Assembly: GCA_963714145.1 (NCBI GenBank)
Contig: OY970235.1
Location: forward strand, 9,486,001-9,550,000
Origin: JBBWZH01 sp035544115
Lineage (GTDB): Bacteria > Actinomycetota > Actinomycetes > Mycobacteriales > CADCTP01
DNA length: 64,000 nucleotides
Direction of reading: 5' to 3'
In this document: one piece after another, positions 1-8,632 of the stretch
Layout of the letters: every line of letters begins with the position of its first letter
Position numbering within the stretch: the first letter of the stretch is position 1
The notes under the pieces: model-generated
Databases searched by the model: none
Told to the model about the DNA's origin: nothing
What the model saw: only the letters and a program-made list of their open reading frames with translations
Position numbers and translations under genes: made by a program

Positions 1-66
1 GAGGCTGATCTGGCCGAGATCCGGGCGATGCAGTCAACAACCCCGGATCCGTGGGAAGCCTCCTAG
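1..66 (+). CDS. Antitoxin C-terminus (partial, cut by window start)
   Basis: An open frame enters from the window edge and ends at TAG 64-66. The visible 21 residues end in DPWEAS, a tail of the kind seen at the C-terminus of small Phd/YefM- or VapB-like antitoxins. It overlaps the following PIN-domain toxin gene by 16 bp, the usual antitoxin-toxin coupling. The DNA-binding part lies outside the window, so the family cannot be fixed. The assignment rests mainly on position and tail sequence. Confidence 0.6.
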   Translation, partial: EADLAEIRAMQSTTPDPWEAS

Positions 67-443
67 ACACCTCGGTCCTCGTCGGCTACGAGCGCACTGG
101 CGTTCTGCCCTCGCTGCCGGATGAGGATGAGGTAGCTATCTCGGCGGTGACCGCCTCCGAGTTGTTGCACGGCGTGCATCGGGCCAAGACGGCTGACCAG
201 CGGGCCACCCGAGAGGCGTTCGTCACGGTCACGTTGTCGGCCCTCCCGGTGCTGCCGTTCGATCTGGACGCGGCCAGGGTGCATGCCCGGATCTGGGCGG
301 ACCTCGCCAGCGCGGGCACTGTTGTCGGTGACCTCGACATGATGATCGCAGCCACCGCCCTGGTCCGTGGCTGGTCGGTTGTCACCCGAAATGAACGCCA
401 CTTCGGTCGCGTGCCGGGTCTTGATGTGATCGCCGTGCGTTGA
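51..443 (+). CDS. PIN-domain (VapC-type) ribonuclease toxin
   Basis: A 130-residue protein starting at GTG 51, the normal size for VapC toxins, which are Mg-dependent RNases held inactive by a cognate antitoxin. The acidic residues of the PIN site are visible: Asp6 in LLDTSVLV, Glu37 in TASELLHG, Asp94 and Asp96 in VGDLDMMIAATA, followed by the late VVTRNERHF segment typical of the fold. The start lies inside the upstream antitoxin frame, so the two are translationally coupled. The toxin looks intact. RNA target and antitoxin class cannot be read from the sequence. Confidence 0.9.
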   Translation: MGSLLDTSVLVGYERTGVLPSLPDEDEVAISAVTASELLHGVHRAKTADQRATREAFVTVTLSALPVLPFDLDAARVHARIWADLASAGTVVGDLDMMIAATALVRGWSVVTRNERHFGRVPGLDVIAVR

Positions 444-471
444 GGTCCGCGCAACGTCGTCCATGCCCATT

Positions 472-660
472 TCAGCGGCGGGCGCCGCGCATGACTTCGG
501 GATCACCGAGGTCTGATCCGCCCATGAAGGAACGATCGGACAGGATCTCGATCCGCCGCTGGCGTTCGCTGTCCACTGTCGACTCGTCCGCCACCGGCGG
601 GTCGCCGTCCGCCGGTGTGCTGGCGCCCGGTGCCGGATCGGGCTGCGGGACGTCGGTCAC
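472..660 (-). CDS. Small hypothetical protein, 62 aa
   Basis: A short open frame starting at GTG 660, only 9 bp after the stop of the upstream methyltransferase gene on the same strand, so it would be the last gene of a flippase / methyltransferase / small-protein operon. The first half is rich in Pro, Asp and Ala. The second half is charged (SERQRRIEILSDRSF) and ends in MRGARR. No domain is recognised, and no membrane segment or signal is seen. It could be a spurious frame in high-GC DNA. The tight spacing is the only argument in its favour. Confidence 0.35.
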   Translation of the reverse strand: MTDVPQPDPAPGASTPADGDPPVADESTVDSERQRRIEILSDRSFMGGSDLGDPEVMRGARR

Positions 661-669
661 CGATCCAGG

Positions 670-1410
670 TTATCCGCGGCGGCGGAGCCAGGCTTCGCGG
701 GCGGCGGGGAAGCGGGTGCCGAGGGTGCGGCGGAGGGTGGGCAGGCGTTCGGTCGCTTCCAGCTTGACCCGGTGTGGGAGCTGGGTGGCGGGCAGGTAGG
801 AGAAGTCCGGGTAGCGGCGGTTGATCGGCTGCGTCCGCCAGTTGTCCTCGTCGTCGGCGTCGGCGACCTTGCGGAAGACGGCGGCGCGGTCGTCCACGAT
901 CTCGACGAAGGCCCAGTCCGGCGAGGAGCGCATGTAGCGGAAGGCGACGGCGACGGCCGGGATCGGGACATCGTCCAGCAGCAGCACGCCGCCGGGGCGG
1001 AGCAGCTGCTCGACGTAGTGGTAGTCGATCACCGGGCCGGGGAACGAGTGCATCCCGTCGATGAAGGCGAGGTCGAAGCGGTCGCCGCCGAGCAGGCTGG
1101 GCAGCACCCGGTCCGAGCGTCCCTCCACAAAGGACACCGTGTCGGTGCCGACGCCGAGGTCCGCGCAGTATTCGGCGATCCGCTTGTGCTCGTCGCCGAA
1201 GGGGCTGATCGCGTGGTGCCTGGCGCCGGCGGCGGCGAAGACCACTGTGGACGCTCCGGCGCCGGTCTCCAGGGTGCGGTCGCCGGCCGAGACGTGCCGG
1301 GCGATCAGCTCCAGCGTGCCGGGCATGGCGTTCCAGATCCGGGTGCCGCCGGAGTGGAACACCGGCTTGTCCTCGACCAGTCGCTCGACGACCTTCGCGG
1401 CGTCAGCCAC
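670..1410 (-). CDS. Class I SAM-dependent methyltransferase (Methyltransf_24-like)
   Basis: A 246-residue protein with a Rossmann methyltransferase core. The SAM-binding glycine loop is LETGAGAST near residue 47, and later motifs are DLAFIDGMHSF and GGVLLLDDV. The IDGxHxY-like motif and the acidic LDD are typical of small methyltransferases found in polysaccharide and secondary-metabolite clusters. It lies 51 bp downstream of the flippase gene on the same strand, so it probably modifies a sugar or lipid-linked glycan of this locus. The C-terminal 60 residues are basic and lack a recognised domain. The substrate is unknown. Confidence 0.8.
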   Translation of the reverse strand: MADAAKVVERLVEDKPVFHSGGTRIWNAMPGTLELIARHVSAGDRTLETGAGASTVVFAAAGARHHAISPFGDEHKRIAEYCADLGVGTDTVSFVEGRSDRVLPSLLGGDRFDLAFIDGMHSFPGPVIDYHYVEQLLRPGGVLLLDDVPIPAVAVAFRYMRSSPDWAFVEIVDDRAAVFRKVADADDEDNWRTQPINRRYPDFSYLPATQLPHRVKLEATERLPTLRRTLGTRFPAAREAWLRRRG

Positions 1411-1461
1411 CTGAAGTCACTCTCCCCCCACGGGGCCGCCACGGTGGCGGCCGGAAACGTC

Positions 1462-3090
1462 CTAGGACGCACGCAGTGTGCGCAGTTCGTGCCGCTTCAG
1501 CGCGAGCACCGGTAGATAGAGTGCCAGCCCGCCGATGCCGCCGGCAGCCAGGACGAGCAGATCGGGGTGCAGCAGCCGGATCGCCAGCAGCGGCGCGACC
1601 ACCAGCCCGACCGCGCCGACCACCGGCACCCAGATCGAGCGGGCCAGCTCCAGCGGGCGGAACCCGAGCCGGTGCAGCGCGGCCAGGAACGCCGGCACCA
1701 TCACGCCGACCGCGACCAGCATGTGTGCGGTGCCGACGCCGGCGATCCCGCCAAGGTGCGCGCCGACGGCCAGCGCCGGGATCAGCACGACCAGCCACAG
1801 CCCCTGCAGGAACATCGTCTGCTTGCTGTGCCCGGCCGCGATCAGCAGGTCGAAGCAGAGCTGCAGGGCGACCCGGGCCAGCCCGAGCACGGCCAGGAAC
1901 GCCAGCGCGGGCGCGGCGCCGGCCCACTTCTCCCCGTACACCACCCGGACCGCGGGCCCGGCCAGCACCGCGAGCAGCACGCAGATCGGCACCGCGGCCG
2001 CCATCAGCAGGCCGAGCGAGCGGGCGAACTCGCGGCGCAGCCGCTGCGGGTCGTTCTGCAGCCGGGCGAACGCCGGCACGCTGACCCGGGCCACCGGGAT
2101 GGACAGCAGGTTCACCGGCCAGCTGGACAGGTTGAACGCCAGCACGTACAGGCCGAGGACGGTGGGGCCGAGCATCCGGCCGACGATCACGTTGTCCACG
2201 TTGACCATCGCGACCGCGAGCAGCGTCGCGCCGGCCAGCGGCAGCCCGCCCTTGAGCAGCTCGCGGGCGATCTTCGGGTCGAAGCCGGGCCGGTACCGCA
2301 CCGGGGCGAACACCATGTGCAGCATGCTGTTGACCGCGTTGCCGATCAGCCGGCCCCAGACCAGCGACCAGACGCCGTAGCCCATCACGGCGAGCACCAG
2401 CGTGAGCCCGGTGGTGACGACGAATCCGACCAGGTCGGCGTAGGTGCGCCGATCCTGCCGGAACGACCGGGTCAGGGTGGCCGAGGGGACCGCGAAGATC
2501 CCGTTGATCACCACACCGAAAGCCAGCGCGCGCACCATGCTGGTCGCGTCCGGGGCCCGGAACGCCGCCGCGAACGCCGGCGCGAACACCGCGAACACGC
2601 CGAACAGGGCGCAGGAGAAACCGAAGATCACGGTCATCCCGGTCGGCGCGACCTTGGCGAAGTCGCCGGGCCAGCGCACCAGCACCTGCTCGATGCCCAG
2701 GTCGTTGAGGTTGGCCAGCAGCACCAGCGCGACCGTGGCGACCGCGAAGACGCCGAGGTCGTTGGGCCCGAGGATGCGGGCCAGGGCGATGCCGGAGATC
2801 AGTTGCCCCAGCCGGCTCAGCCCGGTGCTGGCGAAGCTCCACCCGAGGCCGCGCTTGACCAGCTTGTTCAAGGACTGGTCGGCGCCCATCGGGTCGCCCT
2901 TGCGGCGCTGGCGGCGGCCCTCGGTGGCGCCGCCCAGGGTGGATGTGCCGATCACCCACGGGTCGTTGATCAGCCAGGATGCCGGCGGCCCGCCGCCCGG
3001 ACCCTGCCGGTGTCGCCCCCCGGCGGCCGGCGGGCGGGCCGGCGTTACCCCGCGTTCGGGCAGCACCGTACCCACGACAGCCTCATCCAT
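1462..3090 (-). CDS. Polysaccharide flippase (Wzx/MATE-like, lipopolysaccharide biosynthesis protein)
   Basis: A polytopic membrane protein with about 12-14 hydrophobic helices, such as GVFAVATVALVLLANLND and LMAAAVPICVLLAVLAG, and the overall pattern of Wzx-type oligosaccharide exporters. It should move lipid-linked repeat units across the plasma membrane for the glycosyltransferases and polymerase encoded to the right. The start is uncertain. ATG 3090 follows a GGGGGG ribosome site at a good distance but gives a 67-residue Pro/Gly-rich cytoplasmic extension. ATG 2889 (MGADQSLNKL) gives a more usual 475 residues. It is transcribed away from the beta-helix protein gene. Confidence 0.85.
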   Translation of the reverse strand: MDEAVVGTVLPERGVTPARPPAAGGRHRQGPGGGPPASWLINDPWVIGTSTLGGATEGRRQRRKGDPMGADQSLNKLVKRGLGWSFASTGLSRLGQLISGIALARILGPNDLGVFAVATVALVLLANLNDLGIEQVLVRWPGDFAKVAPTGMTVIFGFSCALFGVFAVFAPAFAAAFRAPDATSMVRALAFGVVINGIFAVPSATLTRSFRQDRRTYADLVGFVVTTGLTLVLAVMGYGVWSLVWGRLIGNAVNSMLHMVFAPVRYRPGFDPKIARELLKGGLPLAGATLLAVAMVNVDNVIVGRMLGPTVLGLYVLAFNLSSWPVNLLSIPVARVSVPAFARLQNDPQRLRREFARSLGLLMAAAVPICVLLAVLAGPAVRVVYGEKWAGAAPALAFLAVLGLARVALQLCFDLLIAAGHSKQTMFLQGLWLVVLIPALAVGAHLGGIAGVGTAHMLVAVGVMVPAFLAALHRLGFRPLELARSIWVPVVGAVGLVVAPLLAIRLLHPDLLVLAAGGIGGLALYLPVLALKRHELRTLRAS

Positions 3091-3451
3091 CTGGCACACC
3101 CCCCACGGCCGGACCGCTCCGGCGCGCCCCGGATCGAGAGTACGGGAGGGCCCCGCGCCGCGGAGGCGGAGCGGACAACCGGTACCCGGTCGGGCAGGGC
3201 CGGGGGCCGGCCGGATAAAAACTACCCAGTGTAGTCAGAGGACGACCCTGGGAACCGGGCAGAAGCCGTTCTTAGGGTCGCAATCAGGGCGCGAACTAGC
3301 TTGTGCTAGGCGCCTACGCTACGGTCGCGACGCTCGATGAGTAATCGGCGAGCGCCTCTCACCGCTTTCTGGCAAGCCGGTGCCGGAAACGCGGGACAGC
3401 ACGGGCCGTTGGCGTCCCCACGGCCCCGGCAGGAAGGCAGGAGTCCTTCTC
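3091..3451. promoter_or_regulatory. Divergent intergenic promoter region
   Basis: About 360 bp between the flippase (-) and the secreted beta-helix gene (+). It is less GC-rich than its surroundings and contains short inverted repeats: ACTAC-N5-GTAGT near 3223-3237, CTAGC-TTGT-GCTAG near 3296-3309, and the palindrome TAGGCGCCTA just after. A TACGCT hexamer near 3314 could serve as a -10 element for the rightward gene. No protein or RNA gene is evident. Promoter activity is inferred from position and these elements only. Confidence 0.45.
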
Positions 3452-5194
3452 GTGCGTCATCGCACCCACTCCCGGCATCGCACCAGCGCACCGTCGGCGG
3501 CCCCCTCCACCGGCACCGCGCTCCTCGACCGCCCCGAGCCGGACGACCCGCCCGTAAAGGCCCGGCCGGCCCGGTTGCCGAAGGTCCACCTCCCGCAGCG
3601 GCTGGTGGTAGCCGCGATCATCCTCGTCGCCGTCTGCGCGACGTCGGTCGCGGTGGCCTACCCGCACCGCGGCCCGGGCCCGGGCGGCACGGCCGGCGCG
3701 GAGGTCAGCCTGTTCGGCTCGGCCGTCCCGAAGACCACCACCGACCCGGACACCCGCGCGGTCGAACTCGGCCTGCGGTTCCGCGCCACCCAGGCCGGCG
3801 CGGTGACCGGGGTCCGGTTCTACCAGGGTCCGCAGAACACCGGCAGCCACCTCGGCCGGCTCTGGGACTCCGCCGGTCGCCTGCTGGCCCAGGCCAGCTT
3901 CGCGGCCTCGTCGACGACCGGCTGGCAGCAGGTCAAGTTCGGGACCCCGATCGCGCTCACCCCCGGCACCGAGTACGTCGTCTCGTACTTCGCGCCGCAC
4001 GGCCGGTACGCCGCCGACAAGGGCTACTTCGAGCGCGGCGCCAAGGTGAGCGGCCCACTCGTCGCCCTCGCCGATACCAAGACCAAGCCGAACGGGCTGT
4101 TCCGGTACGGCGCCCAGGGCGGCTTCCCGACCAGCACCTGGTGGTCGGCCAACTACTACGTGGACGTGCTGTTCCGGACCGGTACGGTGCCGGGCGCCAG
4201 CCAGCCGCCGCCGCCGGTCGAGGCGACCAGCGTGCCGCCGCCGGCGCCGTCCTCGGCCAAGCCGCTGCCGCCGGCCCCGCCGGCGTCCATCCCGACGATC
4301 TCGCCGACGCCCTCGGCGCCGTCGTCCCCGGCCGGCGGCTCGTCCGCGCCGGCCTCCCCGCCGCCGGTCGGCGGGGGCGGCGCGACCCTGCCGGGCTGGC
4401 CGAACGCCAGCAACACCGGCAACCACCAGGCCTCGCTGCGCCGCCTCGGCGGTGACCAGTTGGTCGACGCCGGCTGGATGAAGGCCAACGGGTCCGGCGG
4501 CGCGGGCACCGCGGCCAACCCGTACAAGATCGACGGGTTGTTGATCGCCGGCATGCTGCACGTGCAGATCGGCACCAACAACTACCTCACCATCACCAAC
4601 ACCCGGATCTACGGCGGCGACTTCGCCGGCCTCTGGCTGGACAGCGGCCATGTCACGGTCACCGACACCACGATCGCGCCGCAGTCGGGTGGTGCCAGCA
4701 CGATCGGGGTGCTGGCCAACTACAACGGCACGTTCCTGCGCAACGACATCTCCGGCTTCAACGTCGGGATCATGGTGCAGAGCAACGGGCCGTACCTGAT
4801 CCAGGACAACTACTTCCACGACACGTTCTTCGCCGACGGCGACCACACCGACGTCATCAACATGAACCCGCACGCCAACAACGGCGTGATCAAGCACAAC
4901 TGGATCGATGGCGGCCGGATGGACGGCGGGTACACGCACAACGGCATCGGGCTCTACAACGACGCCACCCCGGGCCAGGGCACCGCACCGAGCGCGAACT
5001 GGACGGTGGATGGCAACTACATCACCCGTTCCAACTACCTCATCTACGCGGCCGCCACCCCGCCGTTCGTGATCAAGAACAACGTGCTGACCACCAAGTT
5101 CCAGTACGGCGCGTTCTTCGACGCGCTGCCTGGAGTCACCGACGGCGGCGGCAACGTGACCGAAACGGGGAAGGCAGTGCGCATCTCCGGCTGA
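3452..5194 (+). CDS. Secreted/membrane-anchored DUF4082 and parallel beta-helix protein
   Basis: About 580 residues. Start GTG 3452 is chosen because AGGAG sits 8 bases upstream; a longer ATG start at 3380 lacks such a site. Layout: basic, Pro-rich cytoplasmic head (1-50), one membrane helix (about 51-70), a DUF4082 beta-sandwich (about 82-226, with VTGVRFYQG and YVVSYFAPHG), a long Pro/Ser/Ala linker (about 232-320), then a right-handed beta-helix region (about 330-575) with repeated Asn-rich turns such as YLTITNTRIYGG and NNGVIKHNWIDGG. Such helices bind or cleave polysaccharide; catalytic residues are not identifiable. Placed at the head of the exopolysaccharide locus, it may process or anchor the polymer outside the cell. 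Confidence 0.8.
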   Translation: MRHRTHSRHRTSAPSAAPSTGTALLDRPEPDDPPVKARPARLPKVHLPQRLVVAAIILVAVCATSVAVAYPHRGPGPGGTAGAEVSLFGSAVPKTTTDPDTRAVELGLRFRATQAGAVTGVRFYQGPQNTGSHLGRLWDSAGRLLAQASFAASSTTGWQQVKFGTPIALTPGTEYVVSYFAPHGRYAADKGYFERGAKVSGPLVALADTKTKPNGLFRYGAQGGFPTSTWWSANYYVDVLFRTGTVPGASQPPPPVEATSVPPPAPSSAKPLPPAPPASIPTISPTPSAPSSPAGGSSAPASPPPVGGGGATLPGWPNASNTGNHQASLRRLGGDQLVDAGWMKANGSGGAGTAANPYKIDGLLIAGMLHVQIGTNNYLTITNTRIYGGDFAGLWLDSGHVTVTDTTIAPQSGGASTIGVLANYNGTFLRNDISGFNVGIMVQSNGPYLIQDNYFHDTFFADGDHTDVINMNPHANNGVIKHNWIDGGRMDGGYTHNGIGLYNDATPGQGTAPSANWTVDGNYITRSNYLIYAAATPPFVIKNNVLTTKFQYGAFFDALPGVTDGGGNVTETGKAVRISG

Positions 5195-5332
5195 TCGTCC
5201 CGCGGACCGCGGACATGCGGCGGACAAGCCCTCTCGGCCCCAGTTGACCGAGCGGGCTTGTCCGTTCCCGGGCGTACTTGCCCGGAAGGGTGGCTGTTCC
5301 GGTGAACGACCGACGGGCCGCGGGGCGGCGGC

Positions 5333-5338
5333 TAGACT
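5333..5338 (+). promoter_or_regulatory. Candidate -10 element TAGACT
   Basis: TAGACT lies about 70 bp upstream of the GTG start at 5407 in the otherwise very GC-rich 212-bp gap after the beta-helix gene. It matches the TAnnnT pattern of actinobacterial housekeeping promoters. No good -35 is visible at the usual distance. It would start the main polysaccharide operon. Confidence 0.35.
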
Positions 5339-5406
5339 CGTCCCGACCGACGGGCCCGGCGCTGGGGGAAACTGCGCCGCCCCGCGTCGCACTGGGGGGA
5401 AAGATC

Positions 5407-6465
5407 GTGAAGCGAACGCTGGTTCGTCTACTGGCCTGCCCGCACTGCCGCTCCACCCTCACCTTGCCGGCGGATCCGGCCGGGGACGGGTCCGAACCGA
5501 CAGCCGATACCGCCGCGCCGGACGAGATCGACGCCGGCGAGCTGCGCTGCTCCGGTTGCGAGCGGACGTACCCGATCACCGGTGGCATCCCGAGCTTCGT
5601 GCCGGCCGCGGACCGGTCCAGCCACGTCGCCGAGAGCTTCGGCTTCGAGTGGCAGACCTTCCACGACGGCGGGTTCGAGAGCGCGACGGTCTTCGGCCGG
5701 ACCATCGAGGAGGACGTCGAGCAGTTCGACGACGTCTTCGGTCTCAGCCGGAGCGCCGGCGGCCCGGCCCCGGCCGGCTCGGCTGACCCGCTGGACGGGC
5801 TGGTGGTGGTCGACGCCGGCTGCGGCAGCGGCAAGCTGACCGCCGAGATCGCCCGCCGGCACCCCGGCGCGACGGTGCTCGGGCTGGACATCAACCCGGC
5901 CATCCACGAGGTCCACAAGGCCAGCCTGGACCTGCCGAACCTGCACGTGGTGCACGCCAGCGTGTTCGACCTGCCGTTCGCGGACGGCACCGTCGACCGG
6001 CTCTGGTGCAACGGCGTGATCCACCACACCGGCGACACCCGGCGCGCGTTCCGCTCGCTGGCCCGGGTGGTGCGGCCCGGCGAGCTGCTGTTCGTCTGGG
6101 TCTACCAGCGCAAGCTCAGCCCGCTGGTGGGCGTCCGCGACCTGCTCCGGCCGTTCGGGCTGACCAACTGGTCGCACAAGACGATCTACCGGTTGTGCCG
6201 GGCGCTCTCGCTGCCCACGGTGGCCGGCGTCAAGCTGCTCAACCAGCTGGGCCGCATCCCGATGGTCCGGCGCAGCACGCACGGCCGGATCCTGACCCGG
6301 CAGCGGCACTACGACGAGCTGACGCTGACCTGGTTCGACGTGCTCTCGCCGAAGTACCGGGACAGCTACTCCAAGGCCGAGCTGGAGGCCTGGTTCCGCG
6401 CCGCCGGCTACCGCGAGCTGCGGCACTACTGGTGGCCGGTCGGCATTACGGGTCGCCGTGGCTGA
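5407..6465 (+). CDS. Methyltransferase with N-terminal Trm112-like zinc ribbon
   Basis: Starts at GTG 5407, preceded by GGGGGGAAA. The first 70 residues form a small zinc-ribbon-like module with two Cys pairs, LLACPHC and LRCSGCERTYP, as in Trm112/UPF0434 domains. A class I methyltransferase core follows: VVDAGCGSGKLTAEIA binds SAM, and LDINPAIHEV and CNGVIHHT are later motifs. Fused zinc ribbon plus methyltransferase proteins are common in cell-surface glycan loci. The gene opens the rightward operon and overlaps the next gene by 8 bp. The methylated sugar or lipid is unknown. Confidence 0.85.
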   Translation: MKRTLVRLLACPHCRSTLTLPADPAGDGSEPTADTAAPDEIDAGELRCSGCERTYPITGGIPSFVPAADRSSHVAESFGFEWQTFHDGGFESATVFGRTIEEDVEQFDDVFGLSRSAGGPAPAGSADPLDGLVVVDAGCGSGKLTAEIARRHPGATVLGLDINPAIHEVHKASLDLPNLHVVHASVFDLPFADGTVDRLWCNGVIHHTGDTRRAFRSLARVVRPGELLFVWVYQRKLSPLVGVRDLLRPFGLTNWSHKTIYRLCRALSLPTVAGVKLLNQLGRIPMVRRSTHGRILTRQRHYDELTLTWFDVLSPKYRDSYSKAELEAWFRAAGYRELRHYWWPVGITGRRG

Positions 6466-8632
6466 CGGGGCGGACGTCACGATGATCGCCCCGGAGCTCG
6501 CCGTCATCATCGTCACCTACCGCAGCGCGGACGTGATCGCGGAATGCCTGGCCGCGCTGCCGGCCGCGCTGGCGGGCACCGGGCCGTCGCGGCTGCTGGT
6601 GGTCGACAACGCCTCGCCGGACGACACGGTCGACGTGGTACGGCGGTCCGCGCCCTGGGCGCAGGTGCTGCCGCAGCCGGGCAACGGCGGGTTCGCCGCC
6701 GGTGTGAACGCCGGCCTGGCGGCCGCGCCGGGCTGCGACGTACTGATCCTGAACGCCGACATCCGGCTGGCCGCGGGCTCGGTCCAGCTGCTGCGCGAGG
6801 CGGCGGCGAAGCCCGGCGCCGGGATCGCGGTGCCGCGGCTGACCGACGGCGCGGGCCTGCTGCAGCCGTCGCTGCGGCGCCGGCCGACCGTGCTGCGCGC
6901 GCTCGGCGAGGCGGCGCTCGGCGGCACCCGGGCCGGCCGGTTCGGCCCGCTCGGCGAGCTGGTGCTCGACCCGGTGCGGTACGAGCACGCCGGCTGGGCG
7001 GACTGGGCCACCGGTGCGGCCTGGCTGATCCGCCGGGCCTGCCTGGACGCGGTCGGCCCGTTCGACGAGCGGTACTTCCTCTACTCCGAGGAGACCGACT
7101 ACGCGCTGCGGGCCGGCACCGCCGGCTTCGGGCTGCGCTACACGCCGGCCGCCGAGGCGGTGCACCTGGGCGGTGAGGCGCAGACGTCGGCTCCACTGTG
7201 GACACTGCTGACCGCGAACCGGGTGCGGCTGCACCGGGAGCGGTACGGCCGGCTGCGCGGCGCCGGGATGCGGGCCGCGCTGCTGCTCGGCGAGGTGCTG
7301 CGCTCGGGCTCCGGCGGCCCGGCCGGCCGGGCCCGGCACCGCGCGGCCCGGTCCGGCCTGCTCCACATGCGACAGTGGCCGGTCCGGCCGGACGGCCGGG
7401 ACCCGGCGGCGCCGTCCATCGCGCCGCCCCGGGACGTGCCCGGGTACGTCTGCTTCTCCGCGCAGGACTGGTGGTACCACAACCGGGCGCACTCGGATTT
7501 CCAGCTGATGCGCCGGGTCGCCGCCGACCGGAAGGTGCTGCTGGTCAACAGCATCGGGCTGCGGATGCCGCTGCCCGGCCGCAGCACCCAGGTGCTGCGC
7601 CGGATCGGCCGCAAGGCGCGCAGCGTCGCGATGCTGGCCCGCCGCCCGCTGCCGGACGTGCCGAACTTCATCGTGCTCACCCCGCTGGTGCTGCCCTTCT
7701 ACGGCACGCCCTGGCTGCGCAAGCTGAACGCGATCTCCATCCGCGCCCAGATCCGGCTGGCCTGCCGGCTGCTCGGGATGGCGAACCCGGTCATGGTGGT
7801 GACCATCCCGACCGCGTGGGACGTGGTGGCGCCGATGCGCAAGCGGGCGCTGCTGTTCAACCGGTCCGACCGGCACTCCGAGTTCCCGGAGTCCGATCAG
7901 GACACCATCCGCGCGCTGGAGCACGAGCTGCTGCGGGAGTCCGACGCGGTGCTGTACGTCAGCCGCTCGCTGCTGGCGGAGGAGCGGCCGCTGACCGGTG
8001 ACCGGGCCGAGTTCCTGGACCACGGCGTCGACCTCGCGCACTTCGTCACCCGCACCGAGCTGCCGGCCGAGATCGAGCGGATTCCCCAGCCACGGGTGGG
8101 TTTCTTCGGCGGGCTGGACGACTACCTGGTCGACTTCGACCTGCTGGAACGGGTAGCCGCCGAGCTGCCGGACGCCTCGCTGGTGCTGATCGGCGACGCC
8201 ACCCGATCGATGGAGCGCTTCGACAAGTACCCCAACGTGCACTGGCTGGGCTACCTGCCGTACGAGCAGATTCCCGCGCACGGCTCCGGCTTCGACGTGG
8301 CGCTGATGCCCTGGCTGGACAACACCTGGATCCGGCACTCCAACCCGATCAAGATGAAGGAGTACCTGGCGCTCGGCCTGCCGGTGGTCAGCACCGATTT
8401 CAGCGAGGTGCGGCACTACGCCGACCAGATCCGGATCGCCAAGGACTCGTCCGAGTTCGTCGCGCAGATCCGGCAGACGCTGGCCGACGGCGGGCTGACC
8501 GGGCCGGCGCAGCGCCGGGCCGCGGTGCTCACCGCGTCCTGGGAGGCGCGGGCCCGGCAGCTGATGGCGTTGGCCGAGGGCACGGACGGCCCGGCCGCGG
8601 CCCGGTCCGCGACTCAGCCCGGGGCCAGCTGA
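6458..8632 (+). CDS. Two-domain glycosyltransferase (GT2 + GT4-like fusion)
   Basis: A 724-residue protein combining two glycosyltransferases. The N-terminal 300 residues form a GT2 (GT-A) domain: VIIVTYRSADV, VVDNASPDD, the metal-binding region LILNADIRL and the acceptor region ERYFLYSEETDYALR. Residues about 320-700 resemble GT4/GT-B enzymes, with RVGFFGGLDDYLVDFDLL, a TDFSEVR loop and IKMKEYLALGLPVV. A fusion would let one polypeptide add two consecutive sugars. GTG 6458 overlaps the previous stop; ATG 6482 is an alternative start with GGGGCGG upstream. It ends TGATG, coupled to the amidotransferase gene. Confidence 0.87.
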   Translation: MADGADVTMIAPELAVIIVTYRSADVIAECLAALPAALAGTGPSRLLVVDNASPDDTVDVVRRSAPWAQVLPQPGNGGFAAGVNAGLAAAPGCDVLILNADIRLAAGSVQLLREAAAKPGAGIAVPRLTDGAGLLQPSLRRRPTVLRALGEAALGGTRAGRFGPLGELVLDPVRYEHAGWADWATGAAWLIRRACLDAVGPFDERYFLYSEETDYALRAGTAGFGLRYTPAAEAVHLGGEAQTSAPLWTLLTANRVRLHRERYGRLRGAGMRAALLLGEVLRSGSGGPAGRARHRAARSGLLHMRQWPVRPDGRDPAAPSIAPPRDVPGYVCFSAQDWWYHNRAHSDFQLMRRVAADRKVLLVNSIGLRMPLPGRSTQVLRRIGRKARSVAMLARRPLPDVPNFIVLTPLVLPFYGTPWLRKLNAISIRAQIRLACRLLGMANPVMVVTIPTAWDVVAPMRKRALLFNRSDRHSEFPESDQDTIRALEHELLRESDAVLYVSRSLLAEERPLTGDRAEFLDHGVDLAHFVTRTELPAEIERIPQPRVGFFGGLDDYLVDFDLLERVAAELPDASLVLIGDATRSMERFDKYPNVHWLGYLPYEQIPAHGSGFDVALMPWLDNTWIRHSNPIKMKEYLALGLPVVSTDFSEVRHYADQIRIAKDSSEFVAQIRQTLADGGLTGPAQRRAAVLTASWEARARQLMALAEGTDGPAAARSATQPGAS

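Noticed and set aside
6446..8416. Very long minus-strand frames opposite the glycosyltransferase and other genes.
   Set aside because: Their composition (Arg, Gly, Pro, His, Gln) is that expected from the complementary frame of high-GC coding DNA, and they show no domains.
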